Positions 16,722-24,299 of a stretch of DNA of 64,000 bases are shown here, piece by piece. The stretch's first letter is position 1; each line of letters opens with the position of its first letter. The notes under the pieces were generated by a model. That model saw only the letters and a program-made list of their open reading frames with translations, was not told the origin of the DNA and did not search any database. The DNA comes from Bacillota bacterium (GTDB lineage Bacteria; Bacillota; Clostridia; Peptostreptococcales; Anaerovoracaceae): positions 62,001-126,000 of the forward strand of contig JAFSUI010000013.1 of assembly GCA_017445315.1 (NCBI GenBank), in the 5' to 3' direction. A program made the position numbers and the translations under genes.

Positions 16722-18926
16722 TTACGACCTTGCTCTATATACATCCGTAACACCCTCAACACCTCTTAGGGTTCTTAGAACCTTCTGCATTTCCTGTGTG
16801 CTGGATAGCGAGAGCGTAAGTATGATATGTACCGCTCCATCCTTTCCGGACTTTGCATTGACGCCGGAAATATGTATGTCCATATCCTCACAACATTTTG
16901 ATATATCGGAGAACATTCTCTTTCTATCTGCAGTTACAATGCATATATCGGCATCGTAAGCCTTGCCTTCTTTTAGGTCTTCCCATTCAACATCGATGAA
17001 CCTTGCTTGTTCATCCTCGGGAAGAGCCTTCATATTGGAGCAGTCGGCTCTATGAACAGAGACGCCGCGCCCCTTAGTTATAAACCCGACTATATTGTCT
17101 CCCGGTACAGGGTTACAACATCTCGCGATACGTATCATGAGATTGTCCATACCCTTTACGATAATTCCGGGGTTATCTCTTCTATGCTCTGCGGCCTTCC
17201 TTCGCTTATTCTCATCAGCGATAATTGCTTTTTCTTTTTCCTCTTGCTTTATTGAAGCAAGCTGCTCTTCTTCGTCATAATACTTAAAGAGAAGTCCGGC
17301 ATATTTACTTAAGACGCTTCCGCTGTTACTTATTTGGACATAGAGTTCATCCATGCCGTTTGCGATTCCCATGCTCTTCATCGCCTTGTTCATATTGGAA
17401 GCTCTCATAACGAGCTGAGAATCGTAGCCTTTTTTCTTGATGTATTTTTCAAGCTGAATTCTGCCGCGTTCTACTTCTTCTGACCTATTGGCCTTTCTGA
17501 GCCACTGCTTGATCTTTGTTTTTGCGGTGGAGCTCTTTGCAATATTTAGCCAATCGTTTGTAGGACCGCTGGATTTTGACGATGTAACGATTTCAACTAT
17601 ATCTCCGTTGTTAAGAGCATGGTCGATTGTTACCATCTTTCCGTTTACTTTTGCGCCAACGCATTTACATCCTACGTCGGTGTGAATCTTAAACGCAAAG
17701 TCGAGCGGTGTGGAACCGGAAGGAAGGTCTATTACTTCTCCCTTAGGAGTAAATACGAATACTTGGCTAGAGAAGAGATCCATCTTGAGTGTTTCCATAA
17801 ACTCCTGTGGGTCCTTAAGCTCCTGCTGCCATTCCAGAGCCTGCCTTAGCCATGCAAGCTTTAAATCCTCTTCGTTTTCCTTACCGTCGTTCTTTCCCTC
17901 TTTGTATTTCCAGTGAGCAGCGATACCGTATTCTGCAACGCGGTGCATTTCGTAGGTTCTTATCTGAATCTCAAAAGGTTCACCGTTCTCTCCAAGTACC
18001 GTCGTATGTAGCGACTGATACATATTGGGCTTAGGCATCGCGATATAATCCTTGAAGCGTCCCGGGATTGGTTTCCACATCGTATGGACCTGACCGAGTA
18101 CCGCATAGCAGTCCTTTACGGAGTCAACGATTACTCTTACGGCCGTAAGATCAAAAATCTCCTCAAGTTGCTTCTTCTGGATAATCATTTTTTTATAGAT
18201 GCTGTATAAATGCTTGGATCTTCCGTAAATGTCGTAATGCATTCCCATCTGATCCAATGCACCTTTGATTTTTTCAATAACAACGCCTATAAACGCTTCG
18301 TGTTGCTCTCTCGTTTCGCTTACCTTTTCGGAGAGCATTACGTATTCTTCGGGATATAAGTACTCAAGCGCAAGGTCTTCCATCTCTTGTTTTACGGATG
18401 AAATACCGAGCCTTCCGGCTAGAGGTGCATAGATATCCAGCGTTTCTCTTGATTTTTCCTTGGCCTTTTCCGTATCCCAATATTCTGCAGTTCTCATATT
18501 GTGAAGTCTATCGGCAAGCTTGATAATGAGAACCCTTATGTCCTTGGACATAGCCATGAACATTTTTCTTAGGTTCTCCGCTTGGGCTTCTTCCTTGGTA
18601 TCAAATTTGATTGAACCGAGCTTTGTGACTCCGTCAACGAGCAATGCAACGTCTTCACCAAAATCGGAAACCAGCATATCCCTCGTATAGTTGGTGTCTT
18701 CTACTACGTCATGCAGAAGTCCACCAACTATCGTTTCGTCATCCATTCCGAGTTGGGCAAGGATAATCGCCACTGCGATGGGATGAGTAAAATAAGGGTC
18801 TCCACTTCTGCGAAATTGACCTTCATGAAGTTCCTTCGCTTTGTCGTAGGCCTTTCCTATGAATTCCATATTGTAGCTCGGATTAATCTCACCGATTTCT
18901 TTTAGAAATTCAGTTTTACTCATCAT
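16722..18926 (-). CDS. relA: bifunctional (p)ppGpp synthetase/hydrolase (Rel)
   Basis: A 734-residue long RSH protein that makes and degrades the stringent-response alarmone. In order: an HD hydrolase domain with L-L-H-D-V-V-E-D-T (H72, D73) that looks intact, a RelA/SpoT synthetase domain with G-R-x-K-x-x-Y-S-I-Y-K-K-M, a TGS domain (V-F-T-P-K-G-E-V), a cysteine motif A-R-C-C-N-P-V-P-G-D, and a C-terminal ACT domain. Both enzymatic halves therefore appear active, as expected for the single Rel of Firmicutes. The ribosome binding site is weak and the gene starts 8 bp after secDF. Confidence 0.96.
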   Translation of the reverse strand: MMSKTEFLKEIGEINPSYNMEFIGKAYDKAKELHEGQFRRSGDPYFTHPIAVAIILAQLGMDDETIVGGLLHDVVEDTNYTRDMLVSDFGEDVALLVDGVTKLGSIKFDTKEEAQAENLRKMFMAMSKDIRVLIIKLADRLHNMRTAEYWDTEKAKEKSRETLDIYAPLAGRLGISSVKQEMEDLALEYLYPEEYVMLSEKVSETREQHEAFIGVVIEKIKGALDQMGMHYDIYGRSKHLYSIYKKMIIQKKQLEEIFDLTAVRVIVDSVKDCYAVLGQVHTMWKPIPGRFKDYIAMPKPNMYQSLHTTVLGENGEPFEIQIRTYEMHRVAEYGIAAHWKYKEGKNDGKENEEDLKLAWLRQALEWQQELKDPQEFMETLKMDLFSSQVFVFTPKGEVIDLPSGSTPLDFAFKIHTDVGCKCVGAKVNGKMVTIDHALNNGDIVEIVTSSKSSGPTNDWLNIAKSSTAKTKIKQWLRKANRSEEVERGRIQLEKYIKKKGYDSQLVMRASNMNKAMKSMGIANGMDELYVQISNSGSVLSKYAGLLFKYYDEEEQLASIKQEEKEKAIIADENKRRKAAEHRRDNPGIIVKGMDNLMIRIARCCNPVPGDNIVGFITKGRGVSVHRADCSNMKALPEDEQARFIDVEWEDLKEGKAYDADICIVTADRKRMFSDISKCCEDMDIHISGVNAKSGKDGAVHIILTLSLSSTQEMQKVLRTLRGVEGVTDVYRARS

Positions 18927-18934
18927 GGCTTTAA

Positions 18935-21127
18935 CTATTTTCCTGTATACTTGCTTACCTTTTCTTCACCCTTGCTGAATTCATAGAGAATAGGACTGGT
19001 GAGGAATACTGAAGAGAACGTACCGACCAGTACACCAATCATCAGCGGAATGACAAACTCTCTTACGGATGATGATACCATGAGTACGAGTGGAACCATT
19101 GCAAGAAGAGTTGTAATGGATGTCATAACTGAACGACTCAATGTCTGATTGATACTCAGATCCAAATTCTGTTCAAGCGTATTCTTTTTGTACAGTTCTC
19201 TATTTTCTCTGATTCTGTCAAAGATTACTATAGTGTCGTTGATTGAATATCCTACTACCGTAAGGATTGCCGCGATGAACGGGTTATTGATGATGATATT
19301 AAAGAGTCCATATACAGCAAGCATTACCAAAACGTCGTGAGCAAGTCCAACGACTGCGGAAACACCATACTTCCATGTTTTGAAACGAATAATTATATAG
19401 ATCAACATGCATATAGCTGCAATTGCGATTGATCTAACAGCATTTCCCTTAAGTTCGTCACCAACTGTAGGTCCGAACTGCTCGGAAGCAAGAATGTTTT
19501 CTTCTGTGATTCCGTATTTTTCTCCGATCTGAGCAACAACCTCACGTCTCTCGTCGTTCTCAAGAGCTTTAACAGTTCTGATAATTACCTGCTCACGGTT
19601 ATCTCCCGCAAGAACAACTGTAGGATTGAGGTCAAATGACTTGATGGACTCTTTTAGTTCTTCTGTGTCAACCGTCTTACCCATATCAAGTTGAATCATA
19701 GTACCGCCGGTAAAATCAATACCGTAGTTGAATCCTCTGATAAGTCCAGCTGCAAGCCCTATAACGATAAATGCAACACTGATTGCATAGAATAATTTGC
19801 GTTTCTTTATAAATACAAATTCTTTTTTGATAAATGACTTTGGTGTTCCGTCAGCATTTACACCGTAGTACTTCTTATCGTCAAACTTTCCGCTCTCTGC
19901 GAGAAGGCTTACGAGTATCTGTGTTACAACAACGGCCGTAAAGATGCTGACAACAATACCTATCATCAAAGTAATGGCAAATCCTTTTACAATTGTTGAA
20001 CCAACAAGATAAAGAACTATTGCGGCAATCAGTGTCGTAACCTGCGCATCCAGTACGCTTGTTATCGATTGCTTGAATCCTTCAGATACCGCAACCCTCG
20101 TGCTTTTACCCTTTGCAATTTCCTCTTTGATTCTTGAGAAGATAATTACGTTGGCATCTACCGCCATACCTATTGAGAGGATGATAGCGGCAATTCCCGG
20201 AAGTGTAAGAACTGCTCCCATGGCTACCATAGCCCAAACAACTATAAGTACGTATAGTGCAAGCGCTATATCCGCCATAAGTCCGAGAACGTTATACATT
20301 AATACCATGATCAAGAAAATGAGTATAAGTCCGATTGCTCCTGCGATGATGCTCTTCTGAAGTGCATCAGCACCTATGGTAGCAGTTTGAACTGATGTTG
20401 TTATTTCATTGAGCTGGACAGGAAGTGCACCGCCTCTTATGAGAGCAGCAATTGTCGACGCTTCCTCAAAAGAGAATCCGTTAGGATTTGTGATATTGCA
20501 TCTTGAGGTGTTGATTACTTCTTGTACAACAGGTGCGGTTACGATTGTCTGATCAAGCATAATCATGATTGCTCTGTCGTTGATACCTTCGTTTGTGGAT
20601 GTAACCTGTCCCGAAAAAGCTTTTCTGCTTGCTTCGGTGAACTTTCTTGTACCTTCGTCGGTGAATGTCAATGTTATAAGTCTTCCACCGTTTTCGGGAT
20701 CGGTATCTACTCTTGCATCGCTGACTTCTTCACCTGTGAAAACAAGCGTACCGTCCGCCAAGAGGAATTTTAACTGAGCAGTCATTCCGACAGCAGCAAT
20801 TGCTTCCTCTGCGTTTTCTACACCCGGAAGCTCAATTCTGATTCTCTTATCGCCCTCAATGGAAACATTTGCTTCTGCGATTCCAAGTCCGTTAACACGA
20901 CGGTTAATGATTTCCTTGGTCTGTTCCATTGTTTCGGTAAGAGCATCACCCGATAAATCGGTCTCAGCCTCCATTACTACATAGACACCTCCATTGATGT
21001 CCAAACCGAACTTAAGCAGGTCCTTTACGGAATTAAAGGAACCTACCCCAAAAATTGATACGTACCAGCCAACAAGAACCACAATCATAATAAGTATGGC
21101 CAGTATTTTCTTTAGTTTTGAACTCAT
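18935..21127 (-). CDS. secDF: fused protein translocase subunit SecDF
   Basis: A 730-residue fusion of SecD (about 1-420) and SecF (about 430-730), an RND-type accessory to SecYEG that uses the proton gradient to help export. SecD features: an N-terminal membrane helix, G-L-D-I-N-G-G-V-Y-V-V, the periplasmic domain, and six helices including A-V-D-A-N-V-I-I-F-S-R-I-K-E-E. SecF features: G-I-D-F-T-G-G and the second set of helices with G-Y-S-I-N-D-T-I-V-I-F-D-R-I-R-E-N. Fusion is common in Firmicutes. AAGGAGAG precedes the ATG. A promoter and terminator just upstream make it the likely first gene of the relA-hisS-aspS transcript. Confidence 0.96.
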   Translation of the reverse strand: MSSKLKKILAILIMIVVLVGWYVSIFGVGSFNSVKDLLKFGLDINGGVYVVMEAETDLSGDALTETMEQTKEIINRRVNGLGIAEANVSIEGDKRIRIELPGVENAEEAIAAVGMTAQLKFLLADGTLVFTGEEVSDARVDTDPENGGRLITLTFTDEGTRKFTEASRKAFSGQVTSTNEGINDRAIMIMLDQTIVTAPVVQEVINTSRCNITNPNGFSFEEASTIAALIRGGALPVQLNEITTSVQTATIGADALQKSIIAGAIGLILIFLIMVLMYNVLGLMADIALALYVLIVVWAMVAMGAVLTLPGIAAIILSIGMAVDANVIIFSRIKEEIAKGKSTRVAVSEGFKQSITSVLDAQVTTLIAAIVLYLVGSTIVKGFAITLMIGIVVSIFTAVVVTQILVSLLAESGKFDDKKYYGVNADGTPKSFIKKEFVFIKKRKLFYAISVAFIVIGLAAGLIRGFNYGIDFTGGTMIQLDMGKTVDTEELKESIKSFDLNPTVVLAGDNREQVIIRTVKALENDERREVVAQIGEKYGITEENILASEQFGPTVGDELKGNAVRSIAIAAICMLIYIIIRFKTWKYGVSAVVGLAHDVLVMLAVYGLFNIIINNPFIAAILTVVGYSINDTIVIFDRIRENRELYKKNTLEQNLDLSINQTLSRSVMTSITTLLAMVPLVLMVSSSVREFVIPLMIGVLVGTFSSVFLTSPILYEFSKGEEKVSKYTGK

Positions 21128-21160
21128 TTTTCTCTCCTTGATAGCTATAATTTGTTTTTT

Positions 21161-21177
21161 GCCAATAAAATTGGCAT
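21161..21177 (-). other. small stem-loop in secDF leader
   Basis: A 7-bp perfect stem (TGCCAAT / ATTGGCA) with a 3-base loop lies in the predicted secDF 5' untranslated region, about 34 bases before the start. On the minus strand it is followed by A residues, so it is not a terminator for secDF. Function unknown. Confidence 0.4.
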
Positions 21178-21190
21178 TTTAATAAAGTAC

Positions 21191-21219
21191 ATTCTACTAC
21201 TTTTTGTATGCTCATTCAA
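21191..21219 (-). promoter_or_regulatory. predicted sigma-A promoter of secDF operon
   Basis: On the minus strand TTGAAT (21219-21214) and TAGAAT (21196-21191) are separated by exactly 17 bp, 64 bp upstream of the secDF start and just downstream of a strong terminator. This fits transcription restarting here. Confidence 0.6.
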
Positions 21220-21247
21220 CAGCCAAAATGTCTAAAAATGCAAAAAA

Positions 21248-21278
21248 ACTCCCGTTTTTTTGACCTGAAAACGGGAGT
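21248..21278 (-). terminator. Rho-independent terminator after yajC
   Basis: An 11-bp perfect stem (ACTCCCGTTTT / AAAACGGGAGT) with a 9-base loop. On the minus strand it is followed by six further T residues, ending the tRNA-yajC transcript. The plus strand also has seven Ts two bases after the stem, so it could work in both directions. Confidence 0.88.
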
Positions 21279-21338
21279 GATTTTTTTAAATTATTCAGAT
21301 TATTTAAAAATAACTATTTTGAAATGAATCTCTTATTC

Positions 21339-21770
21339 TTAAGCCTCGTCACTAACAGCTTCTTCAGCAGCAGATTCAGCCTCAAGTGCAGCTTCCTGGA
21401 TTTCTTCTTCCATGGACTCCGCCTTCTTACCCAATCTCTTTGGACGAGCTTTCTTTTCTTCTACCGGAGCTTCGTCTCTATACTTGGTATTTGCTTTTTT
21501 ATCGACAGATGAAATAGCCCATCTCTTGAATTCAAGCTTGGTCTTATCAGCACCTACCTGAATAACGATGCTCTCATCCTTTGTCTTTACAACCTTTCCG
21601 CAAATTCCGCCGATTGTAACGATTTCATCGCCTACCTGTACGCCCTGGCGCATTTCTTCTGTTTCCTTATCTCTCTTTCTCTGCGGCTTGATAAGAATGA
21701 AATACATTGCAATTGCAAAGATAACTATAATACCCAACTGGTATAAGGATGTATTAGTTTGACTTGGCAT
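21339..21770 (-). CDS. yajC: preprotein translocase subunit YajC
   Basis: A 143-residue protein with one N-terminal membrane helix (about 10-27), the family turn F-I-L-I-K-P-Q-R-K-R-D-K-E, and the soluble V-G-D-E-I-V-T-I-G-G-I-C-G-K-V domain. A low-complexity C-terminal tail (residues 100-143) rich in Glu, Ala and Lys is longer than in E. coli YajC. AGGAGGG is three bases from the ATG at 21770; the open frame extends upstream through a tRNA gene, which is an artefact. YajC belongs with SecDF in the translocase holo-complex, and secDF lies directly downstream past a terminator. Confidence 0.93.
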   Translation of the reverse strand: MPSQTNTSLYQLGIIVIFAIAMYFILIKPQRKRDKETEEMRQGVQVGDEIVTIGGICGKVVKTKDESIVIQVGADKTKLEFKRWAISSVDKKANTKYRDEAPVEEKKARPKRLGKKAESMEEEIQEAALEAESAAEEAVSDEA

Positions 21771-21809
21771 ATTCCCTCCTAAAACACTTCGGAACTTATA
21801 TAACTCTCT

Positions 21810-21896
21810 TGGTGCCGGCGATGGGGGTCGAACCCATACGGTGTTGCCACCACGGGATTTTGAATCCCGCACGTCTGCCAATTCCATCACGCCGGC
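21810..21896 (-). tRNA. tRNA-Leu (anticodon CAA)
   Basis: An 87-base class II tRNA including an encoded CCA. The acceptor stem is GCCGGCG / CGCCGGC with discriminator A. The anticodon stem CGGGA/TCCCG encloses TTCAAAA, giving anticodon CAA, which reads UUG. A long variable arm and a T-loop TTCGACC are present. It lies 39 bp upstream of yajC on the same strand. Confidence 0.96.
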
Positions 21897-21910
21897 CTGA
21901 TTCTATCAAT

Positions 21911-21938
21911 AAGGAGGATGAGCATCCCCATCCTCCTT
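21911..21938 (-). other. 10-bp hairpin between the two tRNA-Leu genes
   Basis: A perfect 10-bp inverted repeat (AAGGAGGATG / CATCCTCCTT) with an 8-base loop begins at the base next to the CCA end of the upstream tRNA. It has no T-tract and so is probably not a terminator. A role in tRNA 3' processing or transcript separation is possible. Confidence 0.5.
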
Positions 21939-22021
21939 TGGTGCGGCCGACTGGACTTGAACCAGCACGGTTGCCCACACGCCCCTCAAACGTGCGCGTC
22001 TGCCTATTCCGCCACGGCCGC
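21939..22021 (-). tRNA. tRNA-Leu (anticodon GAG)
   Basis: An 83-base class II tRNA with encoded CCA. The acceptor is GCGGCCG / CGGCCGC with discriminator A. The anticodon stem CACGT/GCGTG (last pair U-G) encloses TTGAGGG, giving anticodon GAG for CUC/CUU. The variable arm and T-loop (GGTTCAAGTCC) are intact. It is the first gene of the short tRNA-tRNA-yajC group. Confidence 0.95.
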
Positions 22022-22040
22022 ATGAAAAAGTCACTTCATT

Positions 22041-22068
22041 ATGTTATCACATTCTCATAAAAATGCAA
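22041..22068 (-). promoter_or_regulatory. predicted promoter of tRNA-Leu cluster
   Basis: On the minus strand a TGA-TAACAT extended -10 (22046-22041) has TTGCAT (22068-22063) 16 bp upstream, about 20 bases before the mature tRNA 5' end. The -35 match is poor but the position is right for a tRNA promoter. Confidence 0.4.
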
Positions 22069-22070
22069 GA

Positions 22071-23702
22071 TTATTCTTCTTGAGAAACTCTTTTTTGCCA
22101 TGCCCAGTATTGAATATCCCTGTATGGATCGAAAAATGTAGGATTTTCCTTAACCGCAAGGGACGGGACAGAAACAAAGGAATACGTCCTATAACCTATT
22201 GAAAAATACGGAATATCAGTGTTTAAAAGCGGTTTTAAGGCCGTAAAAACGCCCTTCTGCTCTTCTCTGGAGAGGCATTGCTCAAGCTCTCCAACAAGCT
22301 TCATCACTGTCTCATTATAGTATTTTCCAAAATTTGCCTCCCCAAAGAGCTCGGATATATTAAACTGCTTGTCTATCTTCATTCCGACAAAATACATATC
22401 AAAGCTTCCGGCTTCTAATACGGTTAAGAGTTCCTCCTGATTGAGCTGGATTACTTCTACGTTTATTCCTATGGAATTTAGATTCTTTGCGATGGTGCTT
22501 GCTGCATCTCGCCTATTTCCGGATTCTCTGCTTACTATCAAAGTAAGTGTAAGCGGTTCACCAAACTCATCCTCAAGGATTTTGTCTTCGTTTGTATCGA
22601 CATAACCCAAAGAAGCCAGGATTTCAGATGACTTTTTAGGATCGTATTTTATCGCGGATTCATCAACTACATCCATAAATCCAGGATAATAAAGACTATC
22701 CGAAACAACACAGGAGTTGGCATAATCGTCTTTTATTATTGTATCGCGATCTATTGCACAGGAAATCGCAAACCTGACCTGGCTGTTTGACAAGAATCTA
22801 TTCTTGCAATTAAAGCCCAGATATTCAAGTTCTCCCGAAGGAATATATCTACAGCGGAGCGATTTATCTATTGCTATATCGTCTGCGGAAGAAGCCTTGC
22901 TCATATATGCGGTTACATCGTCCATCGTTGTAAGCCCCGGTAGAATGTCCTTGTTTTTGACAATTCCTATATGAACGGAAACAGTCGGCACCTCACCATA
23001 GTATCTTTCGTTTGGCGACAGATCCAGTGTTTTCCCTTCGCTGTAATCCTCAAACTTATAAGGCCCTCCTCCAATATTGAATACCATGTCATTATATGTA
23101 TCCGCAGAAACAATCGGGAATACCAGATTGTCGAGCGCCGCATTTTCCGGCGACTCAAACTCAATAAACAGCGAATTCTTTCCCGTAACAAATACTGAGG
23201 AAATCTTGCTTATATAATTAAAATATGGCGATGTCGGTCCGACATTTCTTATTTTATGAATCGTAAACTCTACATCATAGGCATTCATCGCAGTGCCATC
23301 GCTAAACGTTAGGCCATCTCGAAGAATGAGTTCAACAGAGCCCGTTTCTCTATTAGGTATATAGCTTTCTACGATATCCGGAACGATATTAAGATTCGCG
23401 TCCAGCCTAAATAGATACGAAAAGATAATATTATTTAGATATACAACGTCTTCATCGGAGCTTGCCAGAGGATCAAAGGACGACGGCTCATACATCGCAA
23501 GTCTAACCTCCGAGGCAGGCTGAAGAATTGAGATAGAACCCTCATCTCCGTTATCATGCCCCTCATCCCTATTTACTATCATAACCGTAGCTATTATGCC
23601 TGCAACAAAAACCACGACAACTATAATCGCCAAAAGATGTCGCTTTAAAAATGCAATAGCCTTATCTAGTGTTCCACTTCTTTTTCTGTTAAAACTAGGC
23701 AT
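22071..23702 (-). CDS. membrane-anchored ABC-type oligopeptide-binding protein (SBP family 5)
   Basis: A 543-residue protein of the SBP_bac_5 (OppA/DppA) family. Residues 1-21 are basic and cytoplasmic, residues 22-44 form one hydrophobic helix, and no lipobox cysteine follows, so it should be tethered by an uncleaved helix instead of a lipid. The ligand-binding domain follows, with A-M-Y-E-P-S-S-F-D-P-L at the start, the typical L-R-D-G-L-T-F-S-D-G-T segment and A-I-D-R-D-T-I. No permease or ATPase gene is adjacent; it is the last gene after coaE, overlapping it by 8 bp with AAGGAGA as its binding site. Ligand and partner transporter are unknown. Confidence 0.85.
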   Translation of the reverse strand: MPSFNRKRSGTLDKAIAFLKRHLLAIIVVVVFVAGIIATVMIVNRDEGHDNGDEGSISILQPASEVRLAMYEPSSFDPLASSDEDVVYLNNIIFSYLFRLDANLNIVPDIVESYIPNRETGSVELILRDGLTFSDGTAMNAYDVEFTIHKIRNVGPTSPYFNYISKISSVFVTGKNSLFIEFESPENAALDNLVFPIVSADTYNDMVFNIGGGPYKFEDYSEGKTLDLSPNERYYGEVPTVSVHIGIVKNKDILPGLTTMDDVTAYMSKASSADDIAIDKSLRCRYIPSGELEYLGFNCKNRFLSNSQVRFAISCAIDRDTIIKDDYANSCVVSDSLYYPGFMDVVDESAIKYDPKKSSEILASLGYVDTNEDKILEDEFGEPLTLTLIVSRESGNRRDAASTIAKNLNSIGINVEVIQLNQEELLTVLEAGSFDMYFVGMKIDKQFNISELFGEANFGKYYNETVMKLVGELEQCLSREEQKGVFTALKPLLNTDIPYFSIGYRTYSFVSVPSLAVKENPTFFDPYRDIQYWAWQKRVSQEE

Positions 23703-24291
23703 CTATCTCCTTAAGGAGGCTTCTTATTCTGCTGTAAAGCTGCCTCTCAGTACCGTTGTTTTCAATAACCTTGTCCGCAAGTTTTATTTTTTCTTCTTGA
23801 GGAAGTTGCGATGAAGATCTTCTGTTAAATTCTTCAAGCGTGCTTCCGTCTCTTGCCTTTACTCTCTTTGCCCTGATTTTGTCATCTGCAACTACGACCC
23901 ATATTTCGTTCATGGGAATATCCGCCTTTGACTCAAAGAGTATTGGCGCATCCACAAATACAATCCCTTTATGACCGATTTTTTTAAGTGCATTAAGTTC
24001 CTTTTTGATTTCTTTGATAACGCGTTTTGTAACTATATCCTCTAGAAGAGATTTCTTTTTGGGATGCTTAAACACTATCTTTGCCATCTCGGCGCGATCA
24101 AGTTCACCGTTAGGCGCGATAACTTTTTTACCAAAGACCTCTTCTATTTCCTTAAGTGCCGGTCTTCCCTTCTTCACAAGTTCCTTTGCAAGCAAATCGG
24201 AATCTATAATCAGATACCCCTTACGTGCAAGATATGCTGAGACAGTGGATTTTCCACTTCCAATGCTACCGGTTAATCCTATTACCTTCAT
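23695..24291 (-). CDS. coaE: dephospho-CoA kinase
   Basis: A 198-residue kinase for the last step of coenzyme A synthesis. It opens M-K-V-I-G-L-T-G-S-I-G-S-G-K-S-T (P-loop), then has D-S-D-L-L-A-K-E-L and the V-V-A-D-D-K-I-R-A-K-R-V-K-A-R-D lid region. Start at 24291, 8 bp after the polA stop; an ATG ten codons earlier lies inside polA and is less likely. polA-coaE order is common in Firmicutes. coaD, the preceding pathway step, is at 35823. Confidence 0.95.
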   Translation of the reverse strand: MKVIGLTGSIGSGKSTVSAYLARKGYLIIDSDLLAKELVKKGRPALKEIEEVFGKKVIAPNGELDRAEMAKIVFKHPKKKSLLEDIVTKRVIKEIKKELNALKKIGHKGIVFVDAPILFESKADIPMNEIWVVVADDKIRAKRVKARDGSTLEEFNRRSSSQLPQEEKIKLADKVIENNGTERQLYSRIRSLLKEIDA

Positions 24292-24299
24292 ATTCCGAC

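Noticed and set aside
21774..21890. Upstream extension of yajC into a longer protein
   Set aside because: The extension runs through a tRNA-Leu gene; a strong ribosome binding site marks the start at 21770.
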